7,227 nucleotides of DNA from Thermoleophilia bacterium (GTDB lineage Bacteria; Actinomycetota; Thermoleophilia; Gaiellales; Gaiellaceae), in assembly GCA_014534295.1 (NCBI GenBank), contig JACVRU010000097.1, forward strand, positions 1 to 7,227. The letters are read 5' to 3'. The notes beneath the pieces are model-generated. The model made no database searches. It saw nothing but the letters and a program-made list of their open reading frames with translations, and had not been told where the DNA came from. This document shows positions 1-6,859 of this stretch, piece by piece (the stretch's first letter is position 1; each line of letters begins with the position of its first letter). Made by a program: the position numbers and the translations under genes.

Positions 1-144
1 GCTCCAAGCCTCCTCGGCCTGCGCGCGCGGCGCTTTCGCGCCCGGCGCTCCGGCGATGAACGCTTCGGCTGCGGTGGGGCGCCTCGCGACGGGCGGGATG
101 CGCGCCTTCGGCGCATCGATCCTGGCCGTCCGAAAGCATCTGGC
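1..144. other. Upstream region with hairpins, no recognised gene
   Basis: I recognise no gene here. Two GC-rich hairpins are visible: a 5-bp stem GGCGC/GCGCC at 29-42 with a TTTC loop, and a bulged stem at 97-117 (GATGC pairs with GCATC and GCC with GGC around a TTC loop). Neither is followed by a T-run, so they are not standard terminators. One + strand frame is open from the window edge to a TGA at 146-148 that overlaps the uppS TTG start by three bases (TTGA). It could be the 3' end of an upstream gene, but its 48 residues are Ala/Gly-rich and match no family I know, including frr, the usual neighbour. About 39 of its 48 codons end in G or C, somewhat fewer than I would expect of these genes. 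The frame of uppS is also open leftward but reads as Arg-rich low-complexity sequence. Confidence 0.4.
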
Positions 145-840
145 TTGACCGTTCTGCCTTCTACTGACCTGGCGCGGGCCGTGGCGATCATCCTCGACGG
201 GAATGCGCGCTGGGCCGAGCAGCGAGGGCTGCCGGTGGCGGAGGGCCATCGAGCCGGGACGCGGGCCGTCAGGCGGACGGTCGAGGCAGCGATCGAGCTC
301 GGCGTCACATCGCTCGCCCTCTACGCATTCTCGACCGAGAACTGGCTGCGCCCCGCCGACGAAGTGGCCGACCTGATGGAGATCTTCGGCGAGACGATCG
401 ACCGCGAGCTGCCGGACCTCGCCGCGCAGGGCGTCCGCACGCGCTTCGTCGGGCGGCGCGACCGCGCGCCGGACGAGCTCCAGGCGAAGATGCGCGACCT
501 CGAGGAGACGACCTCCGCCAACGACCGGCTCCACCTCTGGATCGCCTTCGACTACGGGGGCCGCGCGGAGATCGTCGACGCCGCCCGCGCGATTGCGGAA
601 GCGGGCGGCGAGATCGACGAGGAACGGTTCGGCGCGTACCTGTACGCCCCCGAGATGCCCGATCCGGACCTGCTCATCCGCACCTCGGGGGAGCTGCGGA
701 TCTCGAACTTCTTCCTCTGGCAGCTCGCGTATGCCGAGCTCGTGTTCGTCGATACGCTCTGGCCGGACTTCGGCGAGGAGCAGCTTCGGTCCGCGCTCGA
801 GGACTACGCCCGCCGGCGGCGACGCTTCGGCGGCCGGTGA
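145..840 (+). CDS. uppS: Isoprenyl transferase (undecaprenyl diphosphate synthase)
   Basis: A cis-prenyltransferase that condenses IPP units onto an allylic diphosphate to make the polyprenyl carrier lipid of cell-wall synthesis, acting at the cytoplasmic membrane face. It has 231 residues, near the family norm. Visible motifs are DGNARW at 18-23 (Asp18 is the expected Mg/diphosphate aspartate), EGHRAG at 33-38, FSTENW at 62-67, and RTSGELR at 179-185 followed by Glu198; the Arg179, Arg185 and Glu198 spacing equals that of E. coli Arg194, Arg200 and Glu213. The usual DGNGRW has Ala21 in place of Gly. The protein ends in the typical Arg-rich RRRFGG tail. The TTG at 145 is chosen because it lies a normal distance before the first motif and has a weak GAAAG 8 nt upstream; a GTG at 181 would cut very close to the motif. 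The stop overlaps the cdsA start. Chain length (C55 or shorter) cannot be read from the sequence; next to cdsA, the undecaprenyl enzyme is likeliest. Confidence 0.95.
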   Translation: MTVLPSTDLARAVAIILDGNARWAEQRGLPVAEGHRAGTRAVRRTVEAAIELGVTSLALYAFSTENWLRPADEVADLMEIFGETIDRELPDLAAQGVRTRFVGRRDRAPDELQAKMRDLEETTSANDRLHLWIAFDYGGRAEIVDAARAIAEAGGEIDEERFGAYLYAPEMPDPDLLIRTSGELRISNFFLWQLAYAELVFVDTLWPDFGEEQLRSALEDYARRRRRFGGR

Positions 841-1637
841 AGGCGCTCGTCAACCGGATCGCCGTCGCGGCAGTCGCGCTGCCGGTGGTGTTCGGGCTCG
901 TCTACGCCGGCGGCTGGGCGCTCCTCGGGCTCGGGCTCGTCGCAGCCCTGATCGCCGTCCACGAGTACGCCGAGCTGATCCGGCCGCTCCGGCCGCTCGT
1001 GCTGGCCGCGTACGTCGGCGCCGCCGCGATGCTCGTGGGAGCCTCGCTCGGGGGGCTGCGTTGGCTCCTCGCCGGGCTCCTGGCGACGCTGCTGGTCGCG
1101 TTCGTGCTGCAGGGCCTCGCCGGCACGAGCCAGCCCGCGACGGTCTCGGTCGGCTCGACGATGCTCGGCGCGGCCTGGATCGGCCTCGGCCTAGGCCACC
1201 TCCTGCTGCTCCGCGACCTCGAGCACGGGGTCCTGGCGATCTTCACCGTGCTGCTCGCGGTGTTCGCGGCCGACACGTTCGCCTTCTTCGGCGGCCGGCT
1301 CCTCGGCAGGCACCGGATGGCGCCGGTCATGTCGCCACGGAAGACCTGGGAGGGGTTCGCCGTCGGCACGCTCGCCGCCGTCGCGGTCGCGTTCTTCGCC
1401 ATCTACCCGGACCGCGACGTGTTCCTGAGCGTGTGGCAATCGCTGGTGCTGGGGGTCGTGATCGCGCTCGCCGCCGCGCTCGGCGACCTGTTCGAGTCGG
1501 CGATCAAGCGGGACATGGGCGCGAAGGACTCCGGGCGCCTCCTCGGCGCCCACGGCGGCATCCTCGACCGTCTCGACGCGCACCTCTTCGCCGCCCCCGC
1601 GGCGTACTACCTGATCGCAGCGCTCGGCCACGGCTGA
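837..1637 (+). CDS. cdsA: Phosphatidate cytidylyltransferase (CDP-diglyceride synthase)
   Basis: An integral membrane enzyme that converts phosphatidic acid and CTP to CDP-diacylglycerol plus pyrophosphate, the branch-point precursor of phospholipids such as PI, PG and cardiolipin. It has 266 residues, almost all in hydrophobic membrane segments. The CTP transferase signature is complete at 221-247, from Ser221 through Lys224-Arg225, Lys230-Asp231, His239-Gly-Gly and Asp244-Arg-Leu-Asp247. A conserved-looking PRKTWEG stretch lies before the last membrane segments. The GTG start at 837 overlaps the uppS stop in a GTGA, which suggests translational coupling. The TGA at 1635-1637 overlaps by two bases the left end of a long inverted repeat, so the mRNA 3' end or read-through into dxr may be controlled there. 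Confidence 0.95.
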   Translation: MKALVNRIAVAAVALPVVFGLVYAGGWALLGLGLVAALIAVHEYAELIRPLRPLVLAAYVGAAAMLVGASLGGLRWLLAGLLATLLVAFVLQGLAGTSQPATVSVGSTMLGAAWIGLGLGHLLLLRDLEHGVLAIFTVLLAVFAADTFAFFGGRLLGRHRMAPVMSPRKTWEGFAVGTLAAVAVAFFAIYPDRDVFLSVWQSLVLGVVIALAAALGDLFESAIKRDMGAKDSGRLLGAHGGILDRLDAHLFAAPAAYYLIAALGHG

Positions 1638-1740
1638 GTCCCTGGCTCTGAGCCACTAAGCCTCTTTCGCGGCTCGGCTCCCTCACCAGACTGTCAAGAC
1701 CGGCCCAAGCGGACGGCTTGTGGCTCAGAGCCACAGACTC
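1636..1740. repeat. Long inverted repeat with palindromic arms, between cdsA and dxr
   Basis: The left arm at 1636-1662 pairs with the right arm at 1715-1740. GAGTC (1636-1640) pairs with GACTC (1736-1740); after a 2-nt mismatch, TGGCTCTGAGCCAC (1643-1656) pairs perfectly with GTGGCTCAGAGCCA (1720-1733); after one bulged T (1657), AAGCC (1658-1662) pairs with GGCTT (1715-1719). That makes 24 base pairs around a 52-nt centre. Each arm also holds its own 13-bp palindrome, TGGCTC-W-GAGCCA, at 1643-1655 and 1721-1733, with centres 78 bp apart. No T-run follows, so it is not a standard intrinsic terminator. It could be a pair of operators, an RNA processing or attenuation hairpin, or a small MITE-like element, though I see no target-site duplication. 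The right palindrome covers the place where a -35 box of the predicted dxr promoter would lie. Confidence 0.85.
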
Positions 1741-1749
1741 CCTGCGGGC

Positions 1750-1755
1750 TACGCT
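1750..1755 (+). promoter_or_regulatory. Probable -10 box of dxr (TACGCT)
   Basis: TACGCT fits the actinobacterial TANNNT -10 consensus, is preceded by GGGC, and ends 7 nt before the GTG of dxr. With that spacing transcription would start at or next to the start codon, giving a leaderless mRNA, a common arrangement in actinobacteria. No TTGACA-like -35 is visible; its expected position (about 1727-1732) lies inside the right palindrome of the inverted repeat. There is no good Shine-Dalgarno sequence before 1763, which agrees with leaderless translation. This is an inference from position and motif only. Confidence 0.5.
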
Positions 1756-1762
1756 GTCCCGC

Positions 1763-2824
1763 GTGAAGCGGGTCGCGCTCCTCGGGGCAACTGGGTCGAT
1801 CGGCCGTCAGGCCCAGGAGATCGTCGCGGCCCACCCGGGCCTCGAGCTCGTCGCCGCCTCGTCCGGGTCGACGCCGATCGGCGGGCTCGCGCCGCACACG
1901 CAGGTCGGAGGCGACCTGACCGAGCTGCTCGAGCGCTCCCATCCCGACGTCGTCCTCAACGCCGTCGTCGGCTTCGCCGGCCTGCCGGCCACGCTCTGGA
2001 CGCTCGAGCGCGGCTTCGAGCTCGCGCTCGCGAACAAGGAGAGCCTCGTCGCAGCCGGGCAGCTGGCGCTCTCGGCCCGGGAGCGGGGCGGAGGCCCGAT
2101 CCTGCCCGTCGACAGCGAGCACTCGGCCGCCTTCCAGTGCCTGGAGGGCCACGAGCGGGAGACGGTGACAAAGCTGGTGCTGACCGCCTCCGGCGGGCCG
2201 TTCCGCGGCCGGACGCGTGCGGAGCTGGAGCAAGCGACGGTCGAGGAGGCGCTCGCGCACCCGACGTGGCGGATGGGGCCGAAGATCACGGTCGACTCCG
2301 CCACCCTCGCGAACAAGGGCCTCGAGTTGATCGAGGCGCACTTCCTCTTCGGGCTCGACTACGACCGAGTGGACGTCGTCGTCCACCCGACCTCGACGGT
2401 GCACGCGCTCGTCTGGTTCCGGGACGGCGCGGCGCTGGCCCACCTGGGCTTTCCCGACATGCGCGTGCCGATCTCGTACGCGCTCACCCATCCCGAGCGG
2501 GCGGCGACGCCCGTGGAGCCGCTCGACCTGGCGGCGGCGACGCTCGAGTTCGAGGCGCCGGACCTGGACACGTTCCCGCTGCTCGGGCTCGCGCGAGAGG
2601 CCGGCGAGCGGGGCGGCACCTATCCCTGCGCGTACAACGCGGCGAACGAGGTGGCGGTCGCCGCGTTCCTCGAGGGGCGGCTGCCCTTCCTCGCGATCGC
2701 GGACGTCGTCGAGCGGGCGCTCTCGACCGTCGACGGCGCCCCGGCGGCGGACCTCGACGAGCTCGTGCTCGCCGACGCCGAGGCGCGCCGAGCCGCGGAG
2801 GCGGTGCTGGAGCCCGTCGCGTGA
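1763..2824 (+). CDS. dxr: 1-deoxy-D-xylulose 5-phosphate reductoisomerase, short form
   Basis: Cytosolic NADPH-dependent enzyme that rearranges and reduces DXP to 2-C-methyl-D-erythritol 4-phosphate, the committed step of the MEP isoprenoid pathway and the target of fosmidomycin. The NADPH loop GATGSIG is at 8-14. The catalytic domain is intact: ANKES at 90-94, PVDSEH at 115-120 with metal ligands Asp117 and Glu119, SGGPFR at 143-148, HPTW at 166-169, DSAT at 178-181 and NKGLE at 184-188 with metal ligand Glu188. At 353 residues it is some 40 shorter than the usual 390-400. Most of the loss is in the coenzyme domain between about residues 32 and 70, where E. coli Dxr has roughly 30 more residues. 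The GTG at 1763 puts the dinucleotide loop at the usual distance from the N terminus; a TTG at 1718 would add 15 residues and lies within the inverted repeat. The stop overlaps the rseP start (GTGA). Confidence 0.95.
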   Translation: MKRVALLGATGSIGRQAQEIVAAHPGLELVAASSGSTPIGGLAPHTQVGGDLTELLERSHPDVVLNAVVGFAGLPATLWTLERGFELALANKESLVAAGQLALSARERGGGPILPVDSEHSAAFQCLEGHERETVTKLVLTASGGPFRGRTRAELEQATVEEALAHPTWRMGPKITVDSATLANKGLELIEAHFLFGLDYDRVDVVVHPTSTVHALVWFRDGAALAHLGFPDMRVPISYALTHPERAATPVEPLDLAAATLEFEAPDLDTFPLLGLAREAGERGGTYPCAYNAANEVAVAAFLEGRLPFLAIADVVERALSTVDGAPAADLDELVLADAEARRAAEAVLEPVA

Positions 2825-4017
2825 ACCTGACCATCGCCATCCTCGGCCTGGCCGGCCTCGTCTTCGTGCACGAGTTGGGTCACTTCGTCGTCGCCCGCCT
2901 CGTCGGCATGTCGCCGCGGAAGTTCTACGTCGGCTTCCCCCCGGCCCTCGTGCGCGTGCGGCGGAAGGGGATCGAGTACGGGATCGGCGCGATCCCGCTC
3001 GGGGGCTACGTGAAGATCCCGGGGATGCACCGGCCGGCGCCGTCCGATCTGGACGCTCACCTGGCACGGGCGGTGGAGGAGGAGCCGGTGCTCGCGAACA
3101 CGGTGGAGCGGGTCCGCAGACCCCTGAATTCCGGAGACCTCGAGGCGACGGCCCGCGTGCTCCCCGAGCTCGAGGCGGCAGTGGAGCTCTCGTCCGTGTC
3201 GGACGGCGCGCGGCGGAGCGCGCAGCGGGGCCTGAACGAGGTGCGCGACGGGCTCGGAAGGGACGCGTACTGGCGGCAGCGAACCTGGAAGAAGGTCGCC
3301 GTCATCTTCGCTGGCCCGGGGACCAACCTCCTCGTCGCGCTCGGGCTCTTCACCGCGCTGTTGATGCAAGACGCGTGGCAGATCGGCGTGCGTCTCCAGG
3401 CCGCCGCGGACGGTTCCGCGACCACGCGCATCGAAGAGGTCCTGCCCGGGACGCCGGCCGAGGACGCCGGCCTCCTCGAGGGCGACCGGATCGTCGGCGT
3501 CGACGGCACCTCTGTCGGCGCACGCACGCTGCTCGAGCGGATCGCCGCCTCCGAGGGCCGCCCGCTGGAGCTCACGGTGGGGCGCGAGGACGACACGCTC
3601 ACCACCCGCGTCGCGGCCGAGCAGCGGGGCGGCCTGTCGCCGGGGGCCGCGGTCGAGCGCTCGGCGCGGATCACCTGGCACGTGACGAAGCAGATCGCGC
3701 TCTTCTTCCCGCGGCTTGCGCGCGGGGAGGGCGCAAACGAGGTCTCGAGCCCGGTCGGCATCGCCCAGGTCTCCTCCGACGCGCTCGCGCAGGGATTCGA
3801 CGACTTCCTGTTCGTGCTCGGCCTGATCAGCCTCTCGCTCGCGCTCCTGAACCTGCTGCCGCTGCTCCCCCTGGACGGGGGCCACATCATGTTCTCGCTG
3901 ATCGAGGCGGCCCGCGGGCGCGCCCTGGGCCGCGTCGTCTACGAACGGGTGTCGATGGTCGGGATCGTGTTCGTCCTGATGCTGTTCGCGATCGGCCTCT
4001 CCAACGACATCGGATAG
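2821..4017 (+). CDS. rseP: Site-2 intramembrane metalloprotease, RseP/Rip1 family (M50)
   Basis: A zinc protease that cuts transmembrane anti-sigma factors or other membrane proteins within the bilayer after a first cleavage, as RseP and mycobacterial Rip1 do. It has 398 residues. The first membrane segment carries HELGH at 17-21 (zinc ligands His17 and His21, catalytic Glu18); a GGYVK loop follows at 61-65; the second membrane segment starts near 158 with AGPGTN at 164-169; one PDZ domain covers about 195-265; the third segment carries LDGGH at 351-355 (Asp352, third zinc ligand); a last membrane helix spans about 373-393. Between GGYVK and the second helix there are about 60 more residues than in E. 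coli RseP, a charged, probably helical insert at about 71-148 on the predicted cytoplasmic side. The GTG start overlaps the dxr stop by 4 nt. The dxr-rseP-ispG order is the actinobacterial one. The substrate is unknown; no anti-sigma factor gene is in the window. Confidence 0.93.
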   Translation: MNLTIAILGLAGLVFVHELGHFVVARLVGMSPRKFYVGFPPALVRVRRKGIEYGIGAIPLGGYVKIPGMHRPAPSDLDAHLARAVEEEPVLANTVERVRRPLNSGDLEATARVLPELEAAVELSSVSDGARRSAQRGLNEVRDGLGRDAYWRQRTWKKVAVIFAGPGTNLLVALGLFTALLMQDAWQIGVRLQAAADGSATTRIEEVLPGTPAEDAGLLEGDRIVGVDGTSVGARTLLERIAASEGRPLELTVGREDDTLTTRVAAEQRGGLSPGAAVERSARITWHVTKQIALFFPRLARGEGANEVSSPVGIAQVSSDALAQGFDDFLFVLGLISLSLALLNLLPLLPLDGGHIMFSLIEAARGRALGRVVYERVSMVGIVFVLMLFAIGLSNDIG

Positions 4018-4033
4018 CCGGAAACCACCCGGT

Positions 4034-4043
4034 TACACTGGAA
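4034..4043 (+). promoter_or_regulatory. Probable ispG -10 box (TACACT) and Shine-Dalgarno GGAA
   Basis: In the 31-bp gap after rseP, TACACT (4034-4039) is preceded by CGGT and stands 9 nt before the ATG of ispG. GGAA at 4040-4043, 5 nt before the ATG, is a short Shine-Dalgarno candidate for transcripts coming from upstream. Transcription from the box would start around 4046-4049, giving a nearly leaderless mRNA. I see no -35 box. If real, this is an internal promoter that lets ispG and proS be expressed apart from dxr-rseP. Confidence 0.4.
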
Positions 4044-4048
4044 TTCCC

Positions 4049-5182
4049 ATGGCCAGCGAGCGACAGATCGCGGTCGGCGGAGTGGCGATCGGCGGCGGCG
4101 CGCCCGGCGTCGTCCTGACGAGGACGCTGACGAAGACCCACGCGGGCGAGGCGACGACGGCGCAGATCGCCGCGCTCGCGTCCGCGGGCTGCGAGGTCGT
4201 TCGCGTCGCCGTGCCGAAGCTGGAGGACGCGGACGCGCTCGCGCGGATCGTCCGCTTCTCTCCGATCCCGGTGATCGCCGACATCCACTTCAACGCGAGC
4301 CTCGCCCTGCGGGCGATCGACCAAGGCGTCGCCGCGGTCCGGATCAACCCCGGCAACATCGGCGGCCCCGACAAGGTCGCCGAGGTCGTGAAGAAGGCGA
4401 AGGCGGCCGGCATCCCGATGCGAATCGGCGCCATCTCGGGCTCGCTGCCGAAGCACCTGGGCGAGCTCGCGCACAGGGACCAGGCCGAGGCGCTCGTCGA
4501 GGCGGCGCTCGAGGAGGTGCGCCTGCTCGAGCAGCTCGACTACCGCGATTTCAAGCTCTCCGTCAAGTCCAGCCACGTCCCGACGATGATCCGGGCCTAC
4601 CGGATGCTCGCCGAGCGCGTCCCGTACCCGCTCCACCTGGGCGTGACCGAGGCGGGGACGCCGTTCGCCGGCGGGATCAAGAGCGCGGTCGGCATGGGCG
4701 CGCTGCTCGTCGACGGGATCGGCGACACCGTGCGGGTCTCGCTGACGGCCGACCCGGTGGAGGAGGTCAAGGTCGCCTGGGAGATCCTCAAGTCGCTGGG
4801 CCTCCGCGAGCGCGGGCCGGTGATGATCGCCTGCCCCTCGTGCGGGCGCGACAACGTCGGGGTCCAGACGCTCGCCGAGAAAGTGGAGGAACGCCTCGCC
4901 ACGTACCCCCAGCACTTCGAGGTCGCGGTCCTCGGCTGCGCGGTCAACGGCCCCGGGGAGGCGGGAGACGCGGACTTCGGCATCGCCGGCGGTCGCGACG
5001 TCGGCTTCGTCTACGCCCACGGCCGCGTGCTGAAGAAGGTGTCCTCGGACATCCTCATCGACGAGCTCTTCCACGAGATCGACCGCTGGATCGCGGACGG
5101 CATGCAGCGCCCGAAGCGCCTCAAGATGGCCAAGCCGGCCGCGCTGGCGATGGCCGAGGCGTCGATGATCCCGCTCGAATAG
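4049..5182 (+). CDS. ispG: 4-hydroxy-3-methylbut-2-enyl diphosphate synthase (GcpE)
   Basis: An iron-sulfur enzyme that reductively opens 2-C-methyl-D-erythritol 2,4-cyclodiphosphate to HMBPP, the penultimate step of the MEP pathway. It has 377 residues: an N-terminal TIM barrel (about 1-250) and a C-terminal 4Fe-4S domain. The cluster ligands are present: Cys262 and Cys265 in CPSCGR, then Cys297 and Glu304 in GCAVNGPGE. Barrel motifs ADIHF, RINPGNI, KLSVKSS, YPLHLGVTEAG, IKSAVGMGALL and GIGDTVRVSL all match the family. Two motifs depart from the usual form: the VQSM segment before the TKT is replaced by a stretch ending LTRTL (residues 23-27), and RIGVNAGSL reads RIGAISGSL (125-133), losing the usual Asn at position 129. 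The TKTH stretch resembles mycobacterial GcpE. The ATG has GGAA 5 nt upstream. Function is very likely kept because all cluster ligands remain; the altered motifs may be a lineage trait. Confidence 0.95.
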   Translation: MASERQIAVGGVAIGGGAPGVVLTRTLTKTHAGEATTAQIAALASAGCEVVRVAVPKLEDADALARIVRFSPIPVIADIHFNASLALRAIDQGVAAVRINPGNIGGPDKVAEVVKKAKAAGIPMRIGAISGSLPKHLGELAHRDQAEALVEAALEEVRLLEQLDYRDFKLSVKSSHVPTMIRAYRMLAERVPYPLHLGVTEAGTPFAGGIKSAVGMGALLVDGIGDTVRVSLTADPVEEVKVAWEILKSLGLRERGPVMIACPSCGRDNVGVQTLAEKVEERLATYPQHFEVAVLGCAVNGPGEAGDADFGIAGGRDVGFVYAHGRVLKKVSSDILIDELFHEIDRWIADGMQRPKRLKMAKPAALAMAEASMIPLE

Positions 5183-5197
5183 CCTCAGCGGTCACCG

Positions 5198-6859
5198 ATG
5201 ATCGCCCGGGCCTCCAAGCTGTTCCTGCCGACGCTACGCGACGCGCCCGCCGACGCGGAGGCAGCGTCGCACCGGCTGCTCGTGCGCGGCGGCTTCATCC
5301 GCCAGGTCGGGGCGGGGCTGTGGACCTTCCTGCCGCTCGGTTGGCGCGTCCACCAGAAGGTCGTCCAGATCATCCGCGAGGAGATCGACGCGATCGGCGG
5401 CCAGGAGATGCTCTGCCCGGTGCTCACGCCCGCGGAGCTCTGGGAGCAGACCGGCCGCATCGCCATCCCGCAGCTCTTCAAGCTGAGCGACGGCAGCGGG
5501 CGGCCGTTCGTCCTCGCGCTCACGCACGAGGAGACGATGACCTTCCACGGCCGCGAGCTCCAGTCGTACAAGGAGTTGCCCCAGCTCTGGTATCACTTCT
5601 CGACGAAAGAGCGCGACGAGCCGCGCCCGCGCGGGGGGCTGCTCCGCGTCCGCGAGTTCATCATGAAGGATTCGTACTCCTTCGACCGCGACGAGGCCGG
5701 GCTCGACGCCAGCTTCGAGCGGCACCGACAGGCGTACGAGCGCATCTTTGAGCGCTGCTCGCTCGAGGTCTACTACGTGGACGCGGAGTCTGGGATCATG
5801 GGCGGCAAGGAGTCCAAGGGCTTCCTCGCGCCGACCGGCTCGGGCGAAAACGAGCTGATGCGCTGCGAGAACGGGGACTACTTCGCCGACGCGGAGGCGG
5901 CGCGGGGCGTGCCGAGGTCGCCGGAGCTCCCGGACCCGCTCGACGCTCCCGAAGAGGTGGAGACGCCGGGCGTGACGACGATCGAGGGGCTCGCGGAGTT
6001 CCTCGGCGTCGACCCCGCAGCGACGTCGAAGGCAATGCCCGTCGTCGTCGGCGACCGGCTGGTGCTTGCCCTTGTCCGCGGCGACGACCGGTTGAGCGAG
6101 GAGAAGCTGGAGACGTTCTTCGAGTCCGCCTTCCGACCCGCGACGGAGGACGAGGTCCGCGAGACGTTCGGCGCCGGAGGCGGGTCGATCGGGCCGGTCG
6201 GGGCAAAGGTCGACGTGATCGCCGACGAGGCCCTCCGCGAGGGTCAGTTCGTCGCGGGTTCGAACCAAGACGGCCGGCACGTCCGCGGCGTCGAGGCCGG
6301 CCGCGACTACCAAGCGACGTTCGCGGACATCCGTCAGGCGAAGGCCGGCGACGCGTGCCCGAGCTGCGGCGGCAAGCTGGGGGTCCAGCCGGCGATCGAG
6401 GTCGGCCACATCTTCAAGCTCGGGACATTCCACTCCGTCGCCCTCGGCGCCACCTTCCTCGACGAGGACGGGCAGGAGAAGCCGATCGTCATGGGCAGCT
6501 ACGGGACCGGGCCGGCGCGCACGATCGCGGCCGTCGTCGAGCAGCACCACGACGAGGCCGGCATCCTCTGGCCCGACTCCGTGGCGCCGTACGACGTCCA
6601 CGTGGTTCTGCTCCCCGAGCTCGGCGAGCGCGGGGAGGAGGTCGCGCGCGAGCTGGACGCGGCCGGCAAGGACGTCCTGCTCGACGACCGCGACCTTCGC
6701 GCCGGCGAGAAGTTCGCGGACGCCGACCTGATCGGCTGCCCGTGGCGCGTCACCGTGGGCAAGAAGACCCTCGAGGACGCCGCGGTCGACGTCCGCCGCC
6801 GGGCGACCGGCGAGGAGCGACGCGTCTCGATCGCGGACGTGGGAGACTCTCTGACCTGA
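5198..6859 (+). CDS. proS: Prolyl-tRNA synthetase, bacterial type with editing domain
   Basis: Class II aminoacyl-tRNA synthetase that charges tRNA-Pro with proline. It has 553 residues, a normal length for the bacterial (ProS type 1) form. Motif 1 lies around 60-80 (EMLCPVLTP). Motif 2 lies around 120-165 and includes TKERDEPRPRGG then LRVREFIMKDSYSF. The inserted YbaK-like editing domain spans about 240-372, with Lys278 where E. coli has the catalytic Lys279 and a GAGGGSIGPV loop. A CPSCGG motif is at 387-392, followed by EVGHIFKLGT. Motif 3 includes GSYGTGPAR at 433-441, and the anticodon-binding domain occupies about 465-553. The usual GCYGIG of motif 3 reads GSYGTG, and motif 2 has Glu138 where E. 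coli has Phe. The ATG follows ispG by 15 nt with no strong Shine-Dalgarno. The stop shares its final A with the ATG of the next gene. A tRNA-Pro gene, its substrate, lies just downstream. Confidence 0.96.
   Translation: MIARASKLFLPTLRDAPADAEAASHRLLVRGGFIRQVGAGLWTFLPLGWRVHQKVVQIIREEIDAIGGQEMLCPVLTPAELWEQTGRIAIPQLFKLSDGSGRPFVLALTHEETMTFHGRELQSYKELPQLWYHFSTKERDEPRPRGGLLRVREFIMKDSYSFDRDEAGLDASFERHRQAYERIFERCSLEVYYVDAESGIMGGKESKGFLAPTGSGENELMRCENGDYFADAEAARGVPRSPELPDPLDAPEEVETPGVTTIEGLAEFLGVDPAATSKAMPVVVGDRLVLALVRGDDRLSEEKLETFFESAFRPATEDEVRETFGAGGGSIGPVGAKVDVIADEALREGQFVAGSNQDGRHVRGVEAGRDYQATFADIRQAKAGDACPSCGGKLGVQPAIEVGHIFKLGTFHSVALGATFLDEDGQEKPIVMGSYGTGPARTIAAVVEQHHDEAGILWPDSVAPYDVHVVLLPELGERGEEVARELDAAGKDVLLDDRDLRAGEKFADADLIGCPWRVTVGKKTLEDAAVDVRRRATGEERRVSIADVGDSLT

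Noticed and set aside
593..1651. A 352-codon + strand open frame across the end of uppS and all of cdsA
   Set aside because: It is a shifted reading of two well-supported genes and gives Arg-rich low-complexity protein.
1636..1740. Inverted repeat as an intrinsic terminator or an insertion element
   Set aside because: There is no T-run after the right arm, no transposase and no clear target-site duplication; a regulatory or processing role fits better but is unproven.
1718..1762. TTG at 1718 as the dxr start
   Set aside because: It adds 15 residues absent from the family and falls within the inverted repeat; GTG 1763 places the GATGSIG loop correctly and follows a -10 box.
1720..2820. N-terminal extension of rseP in its own frame through dxr
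   Set aside because: The extension is the shifted reading of dxr; the family begins right at the first membrane helix, which follows GTG 2821.
1694..3067. A 457-codon open frame on the - strand opposite dxr and early rseP
   Set aside because: It is Arg/Pro/Gly-rich with no recognisable domain and lies opposite two genes with full conserved motifs; long antisense frames are expected at this GC content.
4018..4032. Two CCGG copies after rseP as a terminator hairpin
   Set aside because: The stem is only 4 bp of a common GC word and no T-run follows.
6355..6858. N-terminal extension of the helix-turn-helix protein through proS
   Set aside because: The added part is an Arg-rich shifted reading of the ProRS C terminus; ATG 6859 gives a normal-sized single-domain protein.
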